A DNA stretch of 64,000 nt from Sporolactobacillus terrae DSM 11697. Its GTDB lineage: Bacteria > Bacillota > Bacilli > Bacillales > Sporolactobacillaceae. Where the stretch lies: positions 1 through 64,000 of the forward strand of contig NZ_JFZC01000084.1 of the NCBI RefSeq assembly GCF_000648615.1, in the 5' to 3' direction. This document shows, in pieces, positions 25,281 to 34,866 of this stretch. The position numbers were made by a program, and so were the translations under genes. The stretch's first letter is position 1; every line of letters begins with the position of its first letter. Under the pieces are notes generated by a model. The model had not been told where the DNA came from. It made no database searches and saw only the letters and a program-made list of their open reading frames with translations.

Positions 25281-26171
25281 TCAGCGCAGAAAATCAACGA
25301 GCGATGTTTGAATAATCTTCGCACCAACAGATAGCGAAGCATTATAAACATTCTGCTGAGTATTTAAATTAATGATGGTTTCTGCGTAATCTGCATCTTC
25401 ATTGGTGGACATAATTTTCGTCGCAACCGTCTTTTGCTCATTCAGGCGATTTTGAATCAAGTCAATCCGATTCGTTTTCGCACCTAAATCTGCCTGCGCC
25501 GTGCCAACTTGCTCCAAATGGGTATCGATTTCCGTGAGGTGTGCGCTGATTGTTTCACCTGATGCACCATTGTTCAGATCGTCTTTTAACTGGTTGAGAT
25601 TTGCAAAAAGATCGCTCGTAAAAACTTGGTTCGGATTCACATTAATCGCCATTTGAATGCCGTCATTGACCGCAACCGAGAAGTCCGGATTATCTATAGC
25701 ATCATCATTTATTTGAACATTTCCGTCGTTAAGGGTTAGCAATGGGTTTGCCGAATCGCTGCCGCTGAAAATGTACTGACCGCCAACTTGCGTATTGCCG
25801 AGCGTGACCAACTGGGTGGTCAGTTGATCGACTTCGGTACCGATCGCTTTGCGCTGATCAGCGGTGTACGTATCCGTACTGGCTTCATTGGTTAACTCGC
25901 GAATGCGATTGAGCACATCGTTCACTTGCTGCAAGGTGTCATCCGAACTGTCGAGCCATTTATAAGCGTTGGTGACATTCTTCTGATACTGATTGACGTG
26001 GCTGACATCGGTACGGTAGGCAATGCCCATCGTGGCAACGACCGGATCTTGAGATGGCCGTGTAATCTTTTTGCCGGATGACAGCTGGTCGTTGTATTCT
26101 GAAACTTTACTGTAGCCGTTCGAAATATTTCGCAATACTTGATTGGTCATCATGCCTTGGGTCACACGCAT
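25281..26171 (-). CDS. flgL: flagellar hook-filament junction protein FlgL
   Basis: This 296-aa protein has the flagellin-like ends typical of FlgL. The N-terminus is MRVTQGMMTNQVLRNISNGY with QLSSGKKITRPSQDP, and the C-terminal helix reads DADYAETIINLNTQQNVYNASL. It forms the distal ring joining hook and filament and is exported by the flagellar type III system with FlgN as chaperone. It begins six bases after flgK. Confidence 0.95.
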   Translation of the reverse strand: MRVTQGMMTNQVLRNISNGYSKVSEYNDQLSSGKKITRPSQDPVVATMGIAYRTDVSHVNQYQKNVTNAYKWLDSSDDTLQQVNDVLNRIRELTNEASTDTYTADQRKAIGTEVDQLTTQLVTLGNTQVGGQYIFSGSDSANPLLTLNDGNVQINDDAIDNPDFSVAVNDGIQMAINVNPNQVFTSDLFANLNQLKDDLNNGASGETISAHLTEIDTHLEQVGTAQADLGAKTNRIDLIQNRLNEQKTVATKIMSTNEDADYAETIINLNTQQNVYNASLSVGAKIIQTSLVDFLR

Positions 26172-26177
26172 GGTTCA

Positions 26178-27659
26178 TCAGCCTCCCATCTTATTGATTA
26201 ATGTATCGAGTAAGGTATCTAAAGTCGTGACAACCTTTGCGGCTGCACCATAGGAATGTTGGAACTGAATCAGATTGGTCAGTTCCTCATCCAGCGACAC
26301 GCCGCTGATCGAGGAGCGGCGATTTTGCGCCGCATCCAGCATCGTCTGCGTATTGCTCGTGAATTGGTTTGCCGATTGCGCATTGACACCGATTTGTCCG
26401 ACTAGACTTTGCAAATAACTTTTCAATGTGACGGATTCGCCGTCGGGGTCTATGGTATATGTATTGGTTGCAATCACATCGGCCAGTGCTTGTGCGCCGC
26501 TGTTGTCTCCGCTCGGCTGACCTGCATTGGCCGCCGTAATGTCGGTGCCGGAGAGGGCTTCATTCACGTGAATGGTTTTCGCTGTGAACGCTCCCGTTTC
26601 CGTTCCATCGTTTGTGCCGAGGAAGAACGTACCCTTACCTGAGTCATAACCGGCCGTCTGTTCATAAACAGCATTGAATGCATCAGCCAGTTTACTTGCC
26701 ATGTTGTCCAGACTCTGCAATACACTTGGGTAATCTTTAGTGTAGGCATCAATCAGCCCTTGCAGTTTCCCCGCGAAACCATCAACTGCATCACCGTCAA
26801 GCGCAACTGTCACATGAGGCTGCGACGAATCAGCATTTGTAATCGAAGCGTTAAGCGTCGAATCGGTCAGCGTTTCGCCATTGACCAACGTTCCGAGCGT
26901 ATTCCCGTTTGCATCGGCAAGTTCAATTGTATATCTTCCTTCGGCAAGCGGAGACGGATTGCCGTCACTCTTAACTTTTGATACTTTTATGTTCGCTAAT
27001 TGGGCGAGTTTGTCGGTCAGCAAATCGCGCTCATCATAGAGATCGTTGGCCAGAAAACCATTGGCCTCCTGTTTGTTAATTTGTTGATTCAGCGCATTAA
27101 TCTGATCTGCGTAATTATTGATCAGGCCGACATTTTCGGTAATCTGCTGATTCAGATTGTCTTGCACCTTGCCCAAAGAAACGGCCAAATAGTTAAAGGT
27201 ATCGGCAACGGCCGCTCCCTTTTGCAACACGACTGTACCTGTGCCGCTTGTTCCTGAGTTGCTGGCCAAATCCTGCAGTGATTGCCAGAATCCGTCCAAT
27301 CCCGTGGAAAGGCCGGAGTCCGTTGGTTCATTCATAATATCTTCCATCTGGCTGTATGCATCGCTCAATGCGCTCCAGTAGCCGTTTTGGTTGCCGTTAT
27401 CACGCACCTGAAGATCAACAAATTGGTCGCGGATACGAACAACCGCTTCATCATTTACCCCGGTACCAATCTGTCCTGCGCCTCTAGCGGCATTAATCCC
27501 GGTACCCGGATAGGGAAGCCAAGTGGTCAAATTAACCCTTTGGCGCGAGAAACCGTCTGTATTCGCATTTGAGATATTATGTCCTGTTGTTTGAATTGCT
27601 GATTGTGTGACTTGCAACGCGCGCTGCATCATGTTTAAGCTCGAGAAAATCGGAATCAC
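26178..27659 (-). CDS. flgK: flagellar hook-associated protein FlgK
   Basis: This 493-aa protein begins with the flagellar rod/hook N-terminal motif (FSSLNMMQRALQVTQSAIQT, then TGHNISNANTDGFSRQRV) and ends with SLDEELTNLIQFQHSYGAAAKVVTTLDTLLDTLINKMGG, the matching C-terminal helix. It forms the proximal hook-filament junction ring. Length and order (flgN-flgK-flgL) are normal. The middle domain is rich in D, N, T and G, as usual for exported flagellar proteins. Confidence 0.95.
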   Translation of the reverse strand: MIPIFSSLNMMQRALQVTQSAIQTTGHNISNANTDGFSRQRVNLTTWLPYPGTGINAARGAGQIGTGVNDEAVVRIRDQFVDLQVRDNGNQNGYWSALSDAYSQMEDIMNEPTDSGLSTGLDGFWQSLQDLASNSGTSGTGTVVLQKGAAVADTFNYLAVSLGKVQDNLNQQITENVGLINNYADQINALNQQINKQEANGFLANDLYDERDLLTDKLAQLANIKVSKVKSDGNPSPLAEGRYTIELADANGNTLGTLVNGETLTDSTLNASITNADSSQPHVTVALDGDAVDGFAGKLQGLIDAYTKDYPSVLQSLDNMASKLADAFNAVYEQTAGYDSGKGTFFLGTNDGTETGAFTAKTIHVNEALSGTDITAANAGQPSGDNSGAQALADVIATNTYTIDPDGESVTLKSYLQSLVGQIGVNAQSANQFTSNTQTMLDAAQNRRSSISGVSLDEELTNLIQFQHSYGAAAKVVTTLDTLLDTLINKMGG

Positions 27660-27680
27660 CGCCGCACACCTCCGCTTTCA

Positions 27681-28172
27681 TTATGTTCGAGAATCAATCC
27701 GTCCACTGATTGCAGACGTCGGTGTTTGTCCGACTCTTGGATTGTGATAATTGTTCAATGTATGTGTTTTCGGCTTCAATAAGCCGAGATTTAAATTTAC
27801 CCACAAAAGTGAATCACGCAAGAGCGTTTGATTCAAGGTATTGGCTTGTTTTAGCGCATAGACCCGGCTTGCCAGTTCCAAGTACAGCTTTTCCCATTCG
27901 TCACGCTGCTCTTCGGGAAGGATGGCTGCCGCCCACTCGGAAAAAGATGCCTGTTCCGATTCAGGTCCAAGGTCCTCGCGCATAATCTTTACCCGCTGCG
28001 CTTCAAAACGACTTAATGCTTCGACAAGCGGCGTTTCCTTTTCGGTGATGTTGCCGACCGCCTTGGCGTTTCCAGCTTTAATGGCGTCTCTTTTTTGCTC
28101 GGCCGTTTTGTAAAGTGCATCGTGGCATTGAATCATCGCTGCAAGAACCTGCTTCATTTGATTCACAGACAT
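27681..28172 (-). CDS. flgN: FlgN-family flagellar export chaperone
   Basis: This 163-aa helical protein has the FlgN pattern: MKQVLAAMIQCHDALYKTAE, a TEKETPLVEALSRFEAQRV centre and a LNQTLLRDSLLWVNLNLGLL segment before a flexible tail. FlgN holds FlgK and FlgL for export. It lies between flgM and flgK, as in Bacillus, where it is called yvyG. Confidence 0.88.
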   Translation of the reverse strand: MSVNQMKQVLAAMIQCHDALYKTAEQKRDAIKAGNAKAVGNITEKETPLVEALSRFEAQRVKIMREDLGPESEQASFSEWAAAILPEEQRDEWEKLYLELASRVYALKQANTLNQTLLRDSLLWVNLNLGLLKPKTHTLNNYHNPRVGQTPTSAISGRIDSRT

Positions 28173-28198
28173 GTCGGTTCACTCCCTATTGCCGCAGC

Positions 28199-28474
28199 TT
28201 ATTTATTGTTCCAGAATCCGTACATTTTCTCAGCAATACTTTTTGACGAGACTTGATACGTGCCGTTTTCGATTTGCTGTTTTAAGCGCTCTACCTTTTC
28301 TTGTCTGGCGCGCTCCAGTTTATCTGTGCCCTGTAATCGTTTTGCGGTTGGCGATATTTCAACTTTATCACTGGTATTACGCGTTTTACTTGGCGTTTCG
28401 CCGCGTTTTGCCGCCTGATAATTAGTCGTGTAATTTTGTATCGGCTGGTAGCGATTAATTTTCAACGGGTTCAC
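28199..28474 (-). CDS. flgM: anti-sigma-D factor FlgM
   Basis: This 91-aa protein starts MNPLKINRYQPIQNY and has the SDKVEISPTAKRLQ block and the KQQIENGTYQVSSKSIAEKM C-terminal region that contacts sigma-28/SigD in characterised FlgM proteins. It holds SigD inactive until the hook is complete. The gene follows a SigD-like promoter at 28517-28543, so part of its expression should be under SigD feedback. Confidence 0.93.
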   Translation of the reverse strand: MNPLKINRYQPIQNYTTNYQAAKRGETPSKTRNTSDKVEISPTAKRLQGTDKLERARQEKVERLKQQIENGTYQVSSKSIAEKMYGFWNNK

Positions 28475-28516
28475 CTCATCCCAGCATCATTTTTACTTAT
28501 ATTGTTTCCCTATTTT

Positions 28517-28543
28517 ATATCGGTTAAGACGTAAAATTCTTTA
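28517..28543 (-). promoter_or_regulatory. SigD-type promoter for flgM
   Basis: On the minus strand TAAA (28540-28543) is followed by 15 bases and ACCGATAT (28517-28524), close to the SigD consensus TAAA-N15-GCCGATAT. It overlaps the yvyF stop codon and points at flgM. Confidence 0.7.
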
Positions 28544-28954
28544 GTTGTGCCTCGACTCACCACGTGTATAGTAGGTCTTGACTCGATTCGCCTTAAGCGC
28601 CGCATCGTGTTCATCGTCATCCTGATCAATGTCATGTTCCAGTTTCTTGAGGCAGTCATCGCAAAGCACACCGTTTTGAATCATTTTCCCGCACGAGCGG
28701 CATGGGTAGCCCAGGTTTTGAAAGATCGATGGTTTCAATCTGCCCTCGCGAATCCATTGATAAATCAAATTCACCGCTACATCCGTTGCTTCGTGAACTT
28801 GGGAAACCGTCGCCATTCGATGCTCCTGCTGGCGAATATAGCGGTAAACCTGTTCAAACTGCGCTTCCTGTTTTTTGAGACATGCCGGACAATAAGGAGA
28901 AGATACGCGGACGAACAGTTTTCCGCATCCTTTACAATTTTCCAGTTCAGCCAC
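28541..28954 (-). CDS. yvyF: flagellar-operon zinc protein YvyF
   Basis: This 137-aa protein has two zinc knuckles, CKGCGK..C..C (about 8-28) and CRSCGK..C..C (about 83-102). Between them is a helix-turn-helix-like segment (TVSQVHEATDVAVNLIYQWIREGRLK). This is the pattern of the flagellar-operon protein TIGR03826 (YvyF), whose exact role is unknown. It precedes flgM as in Bacillus. The ribosome site AGGAGGAATT is strong. Confidence 0.88.
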   Translation of the reverse strand: MAELENCKGCGKLFVRVSSPYCPACLKKQEAQFEQVYRYIRQQEHRMATVSQVHEATDVAVNLIYQWIREGRLKPSIFQNLGYPCRSCGKMIQNGVLCDDCLKKLEHDIDQDDDEHDAALKANRVKTYYTRGESRHN

Positions 28955-29151
28955 TGTAATTCCTCCTAATTGATCTTTACCTTCATTTTATTATCGGCAA
29001 AAATGCGTCATCCTTTAGCCAATTGATCGACTGCTCCTGCAAACAATCGATCCCGCATAGAACGGTCGTTTATGATGGATAATAAACGCGTACCCGCAAG
29101 CGCCTCAACCTTTCTGTTCTAAAGCATTTTTTATGCAAAGGAGATGGCTTG

Positions 29152-29916
29152 ATGCAGGTGTTTCGAACTCATGGACTGCGTTTGTTTTTTATGTTTAGTG
29201 TCGCATGTGCTGTCCTGTTTGTCACGCTTCATTTACCAGCGCACGAGACAAAGAAAAAAGAATACGCGGTAACAAATGCAGCGTACAAAACGCCTCAACA
29301 CGAAAACCATGCTGCGCGGGAAAAATCCGTTCTTATTCATGCACCGCATATTCGTCAAAATCCGGAGTTGCCGCGCGGCTGTGAAGTAACTTCGCTCGCA
29401 ATGCTGCTGCAGCAAGCGGGGGTATCTGTAGATAAAATGGAACTTGCTCGGAACATTCATCACGTACCCTACCGGCAAAACCAGCGATTCGGAAATCCCC
29501 ATGAAGGCTTTGTCGGGAGTATGGAGCATCTTCATGAACATGGGTACGGCGTTTACCATGAGCCCTTAGCTCGACTCGGGCGCGATTATCTTCCAGAGGC
29601 AGTCGTTGATTTAAGCGGAAAATCCTTCGATGATGCAGTACTTGCTCAACTTCAGAAAGGAAAACCGGTTCTTGTGATTACCAATGCACATTTCCGTCCA
29701 TTGTCCGAGCACGCCTTTCAGTATTGGCGCACCGACGCGGGTACAGTTAAAATCACCTATCAGGAACACGCGGTGTTGGTGACCGGTTATGATCAAACCC
29801 ATATCGTCTTCAACGATCCGCTTGGAAAAAAGAATACCGCAGCCGATCGCAAGGCGTTCATTAAGTCTTGGGAACAAATGGGCAGACAAGCGATCAGCGT
29901 CCGGCATTCAGCATAA
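29152..29916 (+). CDS. C39-family cysteine peptidase-like exported protein
   Basis: This 254-aa protein has an N-terminal membrane anchor or signal (LRLFFMFSVACAVLFVTLHL) and then a papain-like peptidase C39 domain: PRGCEVTSLAMLLQQAGV with the catalytic cysteine, YQEHAVLVTGYDQTHIVFNDP with the catalytic histidine and following Asp/Asn. It starts at 29152 after an AAAGGAGA site. The protein should act outside the membrane. It lies between yvyF and comFC, pointing the opposite way, and so interrupts the com-flagellar order known from Bacillus subtilis. Confidence 0.82.
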   Translation: MQVFRTHGLRLFFMFSVACAVLFVTLHLPAHETKKKEYAVTNAAYKTPQHENHAAREKSVLIHAPHIRQNPELPRGCEVTSLAMLLQQAGVSVDKMELARNIHHVPYRQNQRFGNPHEGFVGSMEHLHEHGYGVYHEPLARLGRDYLPEAVVDLSGKSFDDAVLAQLQKGKPVLVITNAHFRPLSEHAFQYWRTDAGTVKITYQEHAVLVTGYDQTHIVFNDPLGKKNTAADRKAFIKSWEQMGRQAISVRHSA

Positions 29917-29963
29917 TCTTCCATTGAATTGGGTTGCCGTTTTCAATCGGTCAACCCTTTTTT

Positions 29964-30713
29964 TCATCCATGAATTAAGGTCAGGGAACGAATGGAATGC
30001 GGTCTTGCAGTTGCAAGTGCTTCTGAGGCAAGCCGCATCGTGGCGCCCGTCGTGTAGATGTCATCGATCAGCAGAATTTTATGACCCGAAAGGCGAACTG
30101 CGGCCTTCTCGTTTAATCGAAAGGGGGTCGCGCGCAAACGCATGCGCTCTGCTCTGCTTTTCTTGCTCTGTTTTGCCTCATCCCTGACGCGTACGAGCGC
30201 CTGAACAATCGGCGCACCGATCTGCCGAGCAAGAACATCCGCTTGATTAAACCCTCGTTCCAAAAGGCGCTCCGAACTTAGTGGTACCGGTACTAACAGA
30301 AAGGACGGTTTTCTTTTAAAAATGCCCGACTGCTCCCGCTCGCAATGCCGATAAGCACGCTTCAACTCAACCGCAAATCCATCAGCCAAACGGACATCAC
30401 CACGAAATTTAAATTGATTGATCATCTCTTTAAGGAACGGATTATAGTGATAAATCGCCCGATTGCTGACGTACAGGCCATTTCGTCCGCTTCTCGCCCA
30501 CTTCACGCAGTCGCTGCATCGATTTTCAACAACCCGATCCCGATTAAGGCGTGACAAGTCGCGCCCGCATAAGCAGCAGCAATGCCGCGCATCGATCGGA
30601 ATCAGCTGCTCCCGACAGGAAAGACAAAATCCCGGTGCATAGTCAGGAGAAAATAAATTGTGAAACGAAAGCGGATCGCCGCGCATTTCACCACAAAAAA
30701 GACAGCGTTCCAT
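29964..30713 (-). CDS. comFC: competence protein ComFC
   Basis: This 249-aa protein has an N-terminal zinc region (CLFCGEM, CLSCREQL, CCLCGRDL, RCSDC) and a C-terminal phosphoribosyltransferase-like domain with the PRPP loop ILLIDDIYTTGATM (about 214-227). ComFC is needed for DNA uptake in natural transformation. The gene begins at the last base of comFA, so the two overlap. The small comFB gene found between them in Bacillus subtilis is absent. Confidence 0.92.
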   Translation of the reverse strand: MERCLFCGEMRGDPLSFHNLFSPDYAPGFCLSCREQLIPIDARHCCCLCGRDLSRLNRDRVVENRCSDCVKWARSGRNGLYVSNRAIYHYNPFLKEMINQFKFRGDVRLADGFAVELKRAYRHCEREQSGIFKRKPSFLLVPVPLSSERLLERGFNQADVLARQIGAPIVQALVRVRDEAKQSKKSRAERMRLRATPFRLNEKAAVRLSGHKILLIDDIYTTGATMRLASEALATARPHSIRSLTLIHG

Positions 30714-32152
30714 CAGCGGCCGCCTTCCTGATTCATCTGCACCATATGCCGAACGGCGTGTACCATGGACAGCGTCTTTCCATTGTGAAAAAAGATCACG
30801 TCGCCATTTGGATGTGCTGCAGAACGGCCCACGCGACCGGATATCTGCACAAGCGCCGCTTCGTCAAAAACCGGATCATCCGCACCAACCACACCTACCT
30901 GCACATTTGCGATGGTGACGCCGCGTTCCAAAATCGTTGTTGTGACCAATAGGCGCAGTTTGCCGGCGCGAAAGTCAGCGACTTTTTGGTGCCGCAATGG
31001 ATCCCCTGAATGCACACCGGCGCTGCGACTGAATCCGTTTCTCTGCAGAAGTTCGGTTAGAGCGGCAGCAGCGCTCACCGAAGGAACGAAAACGAAGACT
31101 TGCTGCTGCGCCTCCATCTTATTCTTCAACCATTCCTGCAGCACGCCGGGCAGTTTGCCTCGTTGCACCAGTTTCTGCCATGCACCGATCCAGCGAAAGC
31201 TGGGAATGGGGAGCGGATGCCCGTGATAGCGGCGTGCTAGTTTTCTGCCCTTGAGCTTGCCGGATAGGAAACGATTTTTCAATGCTGAAGGAGGGGTTGC
31301 CGACAGGTAAGCAAACGGCGTTCCAGGTTTTGCCGCCTTGCGCACGGCATACTCCAGCATCGGATCAAAGTGAAAAGGAAAAGCATCCACTTCATCAATC
31401 AACACACAGTCAAAGCGATCTGCATAGCGGATCAGCTGATGTGCTGTTGAAATGACCAGCGGCGCATGCAAGTCCTCTTCCTCACTACCGCCGTAGAGCC
31501 CGCTGATCGGAACCTCGGGAAAGGCGTCACGAAGTCGGGGCAAAAGTTCGCGGACAACATCTGTGCGCGGCGTTGCCAGCGTGACATGATGCCCTTGCCG
31601 GAGCTGCCAGTCGATTGCCGGGTACATAATTTCCGTTTTTCCTGAACCGGTCACTGCCCACAGGAGAAATGATTCACGGGCAGCGAGCGTACGCTTCATC
31701 GCTGTCGCCGCAGCCTGCTGTTCATTGGATAAGACGCCCTCCCATTTGCAGAGCGGTCGTCCATCGAGAAAAGCCTGGTCAACTCTCGGTTCAGGGCCTT
31801 GCCAAGTCACCAGCTGCGTGCAAGAGCGGATAATCCCCATATTCAGACAATGGCGGCAATAGGCACACTTTTTCCCGCAGCGCGCGCAGCTGCAAAAGGC
31901 AAATGCTTCTTGATCGCGGTTACCGCAGCGGGCGCACAGCCATTTTTTACGGATACTCAGCAAATCAAAAATGGTTTCGTTCAATGGTATAATCCCCGGA
32001 CGGATCGCTATAAATCCATTTTTCACATGGGCACGAATGAGTTTTTCAGAAAACGGGAGATCCTCAGCACGACATTCACGGCCAAAGAGAAAATGCTGCA
32101 CATCGGCGTGGTAGTGTGGGGCTTGGTCAAGATGACGAGAGAGTAGGAGCAT
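30713..32152 (-). CDS. comFA: competence DNA helicase ComFA
   Basis: This protein of about 479 aa is a superfamily-2 helicase thought to pull single-stranded DNA into the cell during transformation. It has a four-cysteine zinc region (CARCGNRD...CARCGKKCAYCRHC), Walker A WAVTGSGKTE, a DEAD-like box LIDEVDAFPFH, motif III YLSATPP, and motif VI QISGRVGRS. The start at 32152 (MLLLSRHLDQAPH) follows a GAAAGAAGG site; the longer frame lacks one. It overlaps comFC. Confidence 0.92.
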   Translation of the reverse strand: MLLLSRHLDQAPHYHADVQHFLFGRECRAEDLPFSEKLIRAHVKNGFIAIRPGIIPLNETIFDLLSIRKKWLCARCGNRDQEAFAFCSCARCGKKCAYCRHCLNMGIIRSCTQLVTWQGPEPRVDQAFLDGRPLCKWEGVLSNEQQAAATAMKRTLAARESFLLWAVTGSGKTEIMYPAIDWQLRQGHHVTLATPRTDVVRELLPRLRDAFPEVPISGLYGGSEEEDLHAPLVISTAHQLIRYADRFDCVLIDEVDAFPFHFDPMLEYAVRKAAKPGTPFAYLSATPPSALKNRFLSGKLKGRKLARRYHGHPLPIPSFRWIGAWQKLVQRGKLPGVLQEWLKNKMEAQQQVFVFVPSVSAAAALTELLQRNGFSRSAGVHSGDPLRHQKVADFRAGKLRLLVTTTILERGVTIANVQVGVVGADDPVFDEAALVQISGRVGRSAAHPNGDVIFFHNGKTLSMVHAVRHMVQMNQEGGR

Positions 32153-32345
32153 AGGAAAACCTTCTTTCGGAGAATAAATGAGGATGCTGCATGGATGAGA
32201 GACAGACGGCGGTGCGTGGGTCAAAAAGTGGGGAACTTCACTCTGATCTATATACTACATGTTCGACAAAACCGGACAAAACCCTTTATCATTTCATTAT
32301 TTTCTTCTAAAATTTTGCCGCGGGCTAGTCAAAAGTCCTTTAACT

Positions 32346-32384
32346 GAAAAAGAGAGTGTCTCAACAGTTGAGACACTCTCTCGA
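32346..32384 (-). terminator. terminator of degS-degU
   Basis: A perfect 15-bp inverted repeat (AGAGAGTGTCTCAAC and its complement around one A) lies just past the degU stop, with a T run on the minus strand. Confidence 0.8.
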
Positions 32385-32391
32385 TTCTCGA

Positions 32392-33096
32392 TCAATAGAT
32401 TTTTACCCAGCCGTTTTTGATTGCTTCGACGACGGCTTGGGTTCGGTCTTCGACACCCATCTTCTGAAGGATATTGCTGACATGATTCTTAACCGTCTTT
32501 TCACTGATGTAAAGATGCTCACCGATTGCTCGGTTACTTTTTCCATCGGCCATCAACTGCAGGACTTCACATTCACGATGGGTGAGAATATGCAACGGCG
32601 GACGGTACTCCAAATCTCTGAATCCTGAAGGTTCTGAGGAATAGCCGCGCGTTGCCAAACGTCTGAATTCATTCACAAGATTATGGGTTACTTTCGGATG
32701 AATATAAGCGCCGCCTTGTGCCACAATACGCACGGCTTCAATCATTGAATCCGCATCCATTTCTTTAAGCAGATAACCGAGTGCCCCGGACTTCAGCACA
32801 TGCGTGACATAGCTTTCATCATCATGGATCGATAGAATGATGACTTTTAAATCAGGATGATTGCGAATCAGCTGCCGCGTTGCTTCGACACCGTTCAGTT
32901 TCGGCATGTTAATATCCATCAAAACCACATCAGGCTCTGCTTTCTCAATCAATTGCTCAGCCGTAACTCCGTCATCACCCTCGGCAACGACCTCAAAATC
33001 GCTTTCCATATCAAGTATTCGCTTAACGCCTTCACGAAAAAGGCGGTGATCATCAATTAATGCAATCGTTGTTACCTTTGGTCGCACATTCGTCAT
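32392..33096 (-). CDS. degU: response regulator DegU
   Basis: This 234-aa protein has a receiver domain ([18 protein letters not shown], phosphorylation site [13 protein letters not shown] near D60, and K in [10 protein letters not shown]). A LuxR-type helix-turn-helix follows ([20 protein letters not shown], with [23 protein letters not shown]). The match to Bacillus DegU, which controls exoenzymes, competence and motility, is close over the whole length, and degS lies just upstream. Confidence 0.94.
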   Translation of the reverse strand: MTNVRPKVTTIALIDDHRLFREGVKRILDMESDFEVVAEGDDGVTAEQLIEKAEPDVVLMDINMPKLNGVEATRQLIRNHPDLKVIILSIHDDESYVTHVLKSGALGYLLKEMDADSMIEAVRIVAQGGAYIHPKVTHNLVNEFRRLATRGYSSEPSGFRDLEYRPPLHILTHRECEVLQLMADGKSNRAIGEHLYISEKTVKNHVSNILQKMGVEDRTQAVVEAIKNGWVKIY

Positions 33097-33219
33097 GTTT
33101 CATTCTGTTGCAAAACAAACGGCATACTTGCCGCTTATCCCTGGCTGCAGCAGTTTTTCACCTCTCTTTTTTACCTCTCCGCGAATGAACTACGGGACTG
33201 TACTCATTCGTTGATCTTG

Positions 33220-34392
33220 TTAATTGAGCTCGTCTTCCTTCTGTAAGGGTATATGAATCAGTACTTTGGTCCCTTTTCCGGCTTTTGAATGAATGATGAG
33301 CTCTCCATTCAATAGTTCAGCACGTTCCCTCATTCCGATCAGTCCATAACTCCCTTCTTTGGATTCGGACTGATCAAAGCCAATACCATCGTCGGTAACC
33401 AAAATGAGGACCTTGTCTGATCTGTATTCGATCCTTATATTAATTTGTGTCGGCTTTGCATGGGCGCAAGCATTTTGAACCGACTCTTGTATCAATCGGA
33501 ATAGCGCGGCTTCGATTTTCGACTGAAGCCTCTTTTCCTTCCCAAGCGTCTCAAAGTGAATCGCAATCGATGGAAAATCTCCGCTTACGCGATGCATGTA
33601 CTTTTGCAGTGTTGGTACAAGTCCTAAATCATCGAGACTCATCGGCCGCAGATCATAAATAATTCTGCGCACTTCGCCCAGCGCCCCTTGTACCATCACC
33701 CGATACTTCTGTAATTCTGCCTGTGATGCAGCCATTCCTTCTTTTTTTCCGACGCGGTCAACCACATCGAGACCAAGCAGTACTTGTGCCAGCGTTTGGG
33801 CAGGTCCATCGTGAATCTCACGTGCAAGTCTTTTTCTCTCTTCTTCAAGCGCTTCAATCATTTGAAGTCCAAACGCTCGCTGCTCCCGTGCACTGGCGAC
33901 CACTTTACCTACTTGCTTCAAATCACTCGTTAAATAATTCAGTACAACCGTAACTCGTCCAATCAAGGCATCGGCCTTCTCGATGGTGGCCGATAATTGA
34001 ATCAGCCGACGTTCGATTTCATTACGCCTGTGCTTCATCTGTCGTTCCATTTCTCGAACGATCGTCAATTGGTTCTGAATGGTATTTGCCGTTTCATAGG
34101 CGCTGCGGATGTCTGCTTCTCCGAACTGATTAAAAGCACTGCTGATCTCTGCTAAATGATTTCTCGACTTTCGTGATCCAACTTCGAGTGCGTCGCTTCG
34201 TTCAATAATCCCTTTAAGCTCTTTTTTTACAAGGTGGAGTTCTTTAACCAGCGCATCATGCTCTCTGCGGGACTCTTCACTAATCTCAAAGATTTGAGAT
34301 TTGCTGTCGCTGACATTTTCAATCATACTATTAATAATATGATCCAAATGTGCTGCATCAAGTACATCGTTTATTGGTTTGCTGGTTGACAT
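33220..34392 (-). CDS. degS: sensor histidine kinase DegS
   Basis: This cytoplasmic kinase of about 390 aa starts at 34392 (MSTSKPINDVLDAAHLDH) after a TGGAGGCAAATT site; the longer frame has no site. Residues 1-180 form the DegS coiled-coil sensor domain. HisKA_3 follows with REIHDGPAQTLAQVLLGLD (the histidine in REIHDGP), then a HATPase domain with QESVQNACAHAKPT and DDGIGFD. It phosphorylates DegU. No membrane segment is present, as expected. Confidence 0.93.
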   Translation of the reverse strand: MSTSKPINDVLDAAHLDHIINSMIENVSDSKSQIFEISEESRREHDALVKELHLVKKELKGIIERSDALEVGSRKSRNHLAEISSAFNQFGEADIRSAYETANTIQNQLTIVREMERQMKHRRNEIERRLIQLSATIEKADALIGRVTVVLNYLTSDLKQVGKVVASAREQRAFGLQMIEALEEERKRLAREIHDGPAQTLAQVLLGLDVVDRVGKKEGMAASQAELQKYRVMVQGALGEVRRIIYDLRPMSLDDLGLVPTLQKYMHRVSGDFPSIAIHFETLGKEKRLQSKIEAALFRLIQESVQNACAHAKPTQINIRIEYRSDKVLILVTDDGIGFDQSESKEGSYGLIGMRERAELLNGELIIHSKAGKGTKVLIHIPLQKEDELN

Positions 34393-34866
34393 AATTTGCC
34401 TCCATAATAAATGTATCGGAACAGGCGCCGAACCGCTAGCCACAAAATGCCTATCTATGTATAGGTAAATCGTACTATTTCTTCATACGGCATCAACCAA
34501 ATATTGGTGTAGCAAGAACGTTGCAGGCGCAAGAGGTGCGAAACCCTGCGGATCGGGGTTGCCTGTCCCATCTACGAGTACCTATACCCATTGTTTCTTA
34601 AATTGAATCGGTTGACAAGTGCAAATGTTACCATGGATATAGAGTGATAGAGATCCACGTAAACGAAATAATTTTCAAGGTACGGTCGCAATACTGTCAA
34701 CATTTGTCGAATTAAGGAGTGGGGGGAAAGCTTGCTTATCTCCCTCTCTTTTCATACGGCGAGCCCACTTCTATTTTCGGTACTGATCCTGAGCTTTTCA
34801 AGATATATGCTTATGCTGAAAAAGTTGTGCAACCCGGCGAGTAAGCCGCGAGAAAGGAGTCCATTT
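34393..34866. other. divergent region between degS and yvyE
   Basis: This stretch holds the promoters for both genes. A TTGACA (34613-34618) points to yvyE but lacks a well-spaced -10. At 34523-34560 two competing hairpins can form (GCAGGCGCA/TGCG..CCTGC against AACCC/GGGGTT). I see no gene before the yvyE start. Confidence 0.4.

Noticed and set aside
34515-34565. second c-di-GMP riboswitch upstream of degS
   Set aside because: The AGGCAACCC stretch is suggestive, but the GCAAAGCC core and the P3 block are absent on both strands.
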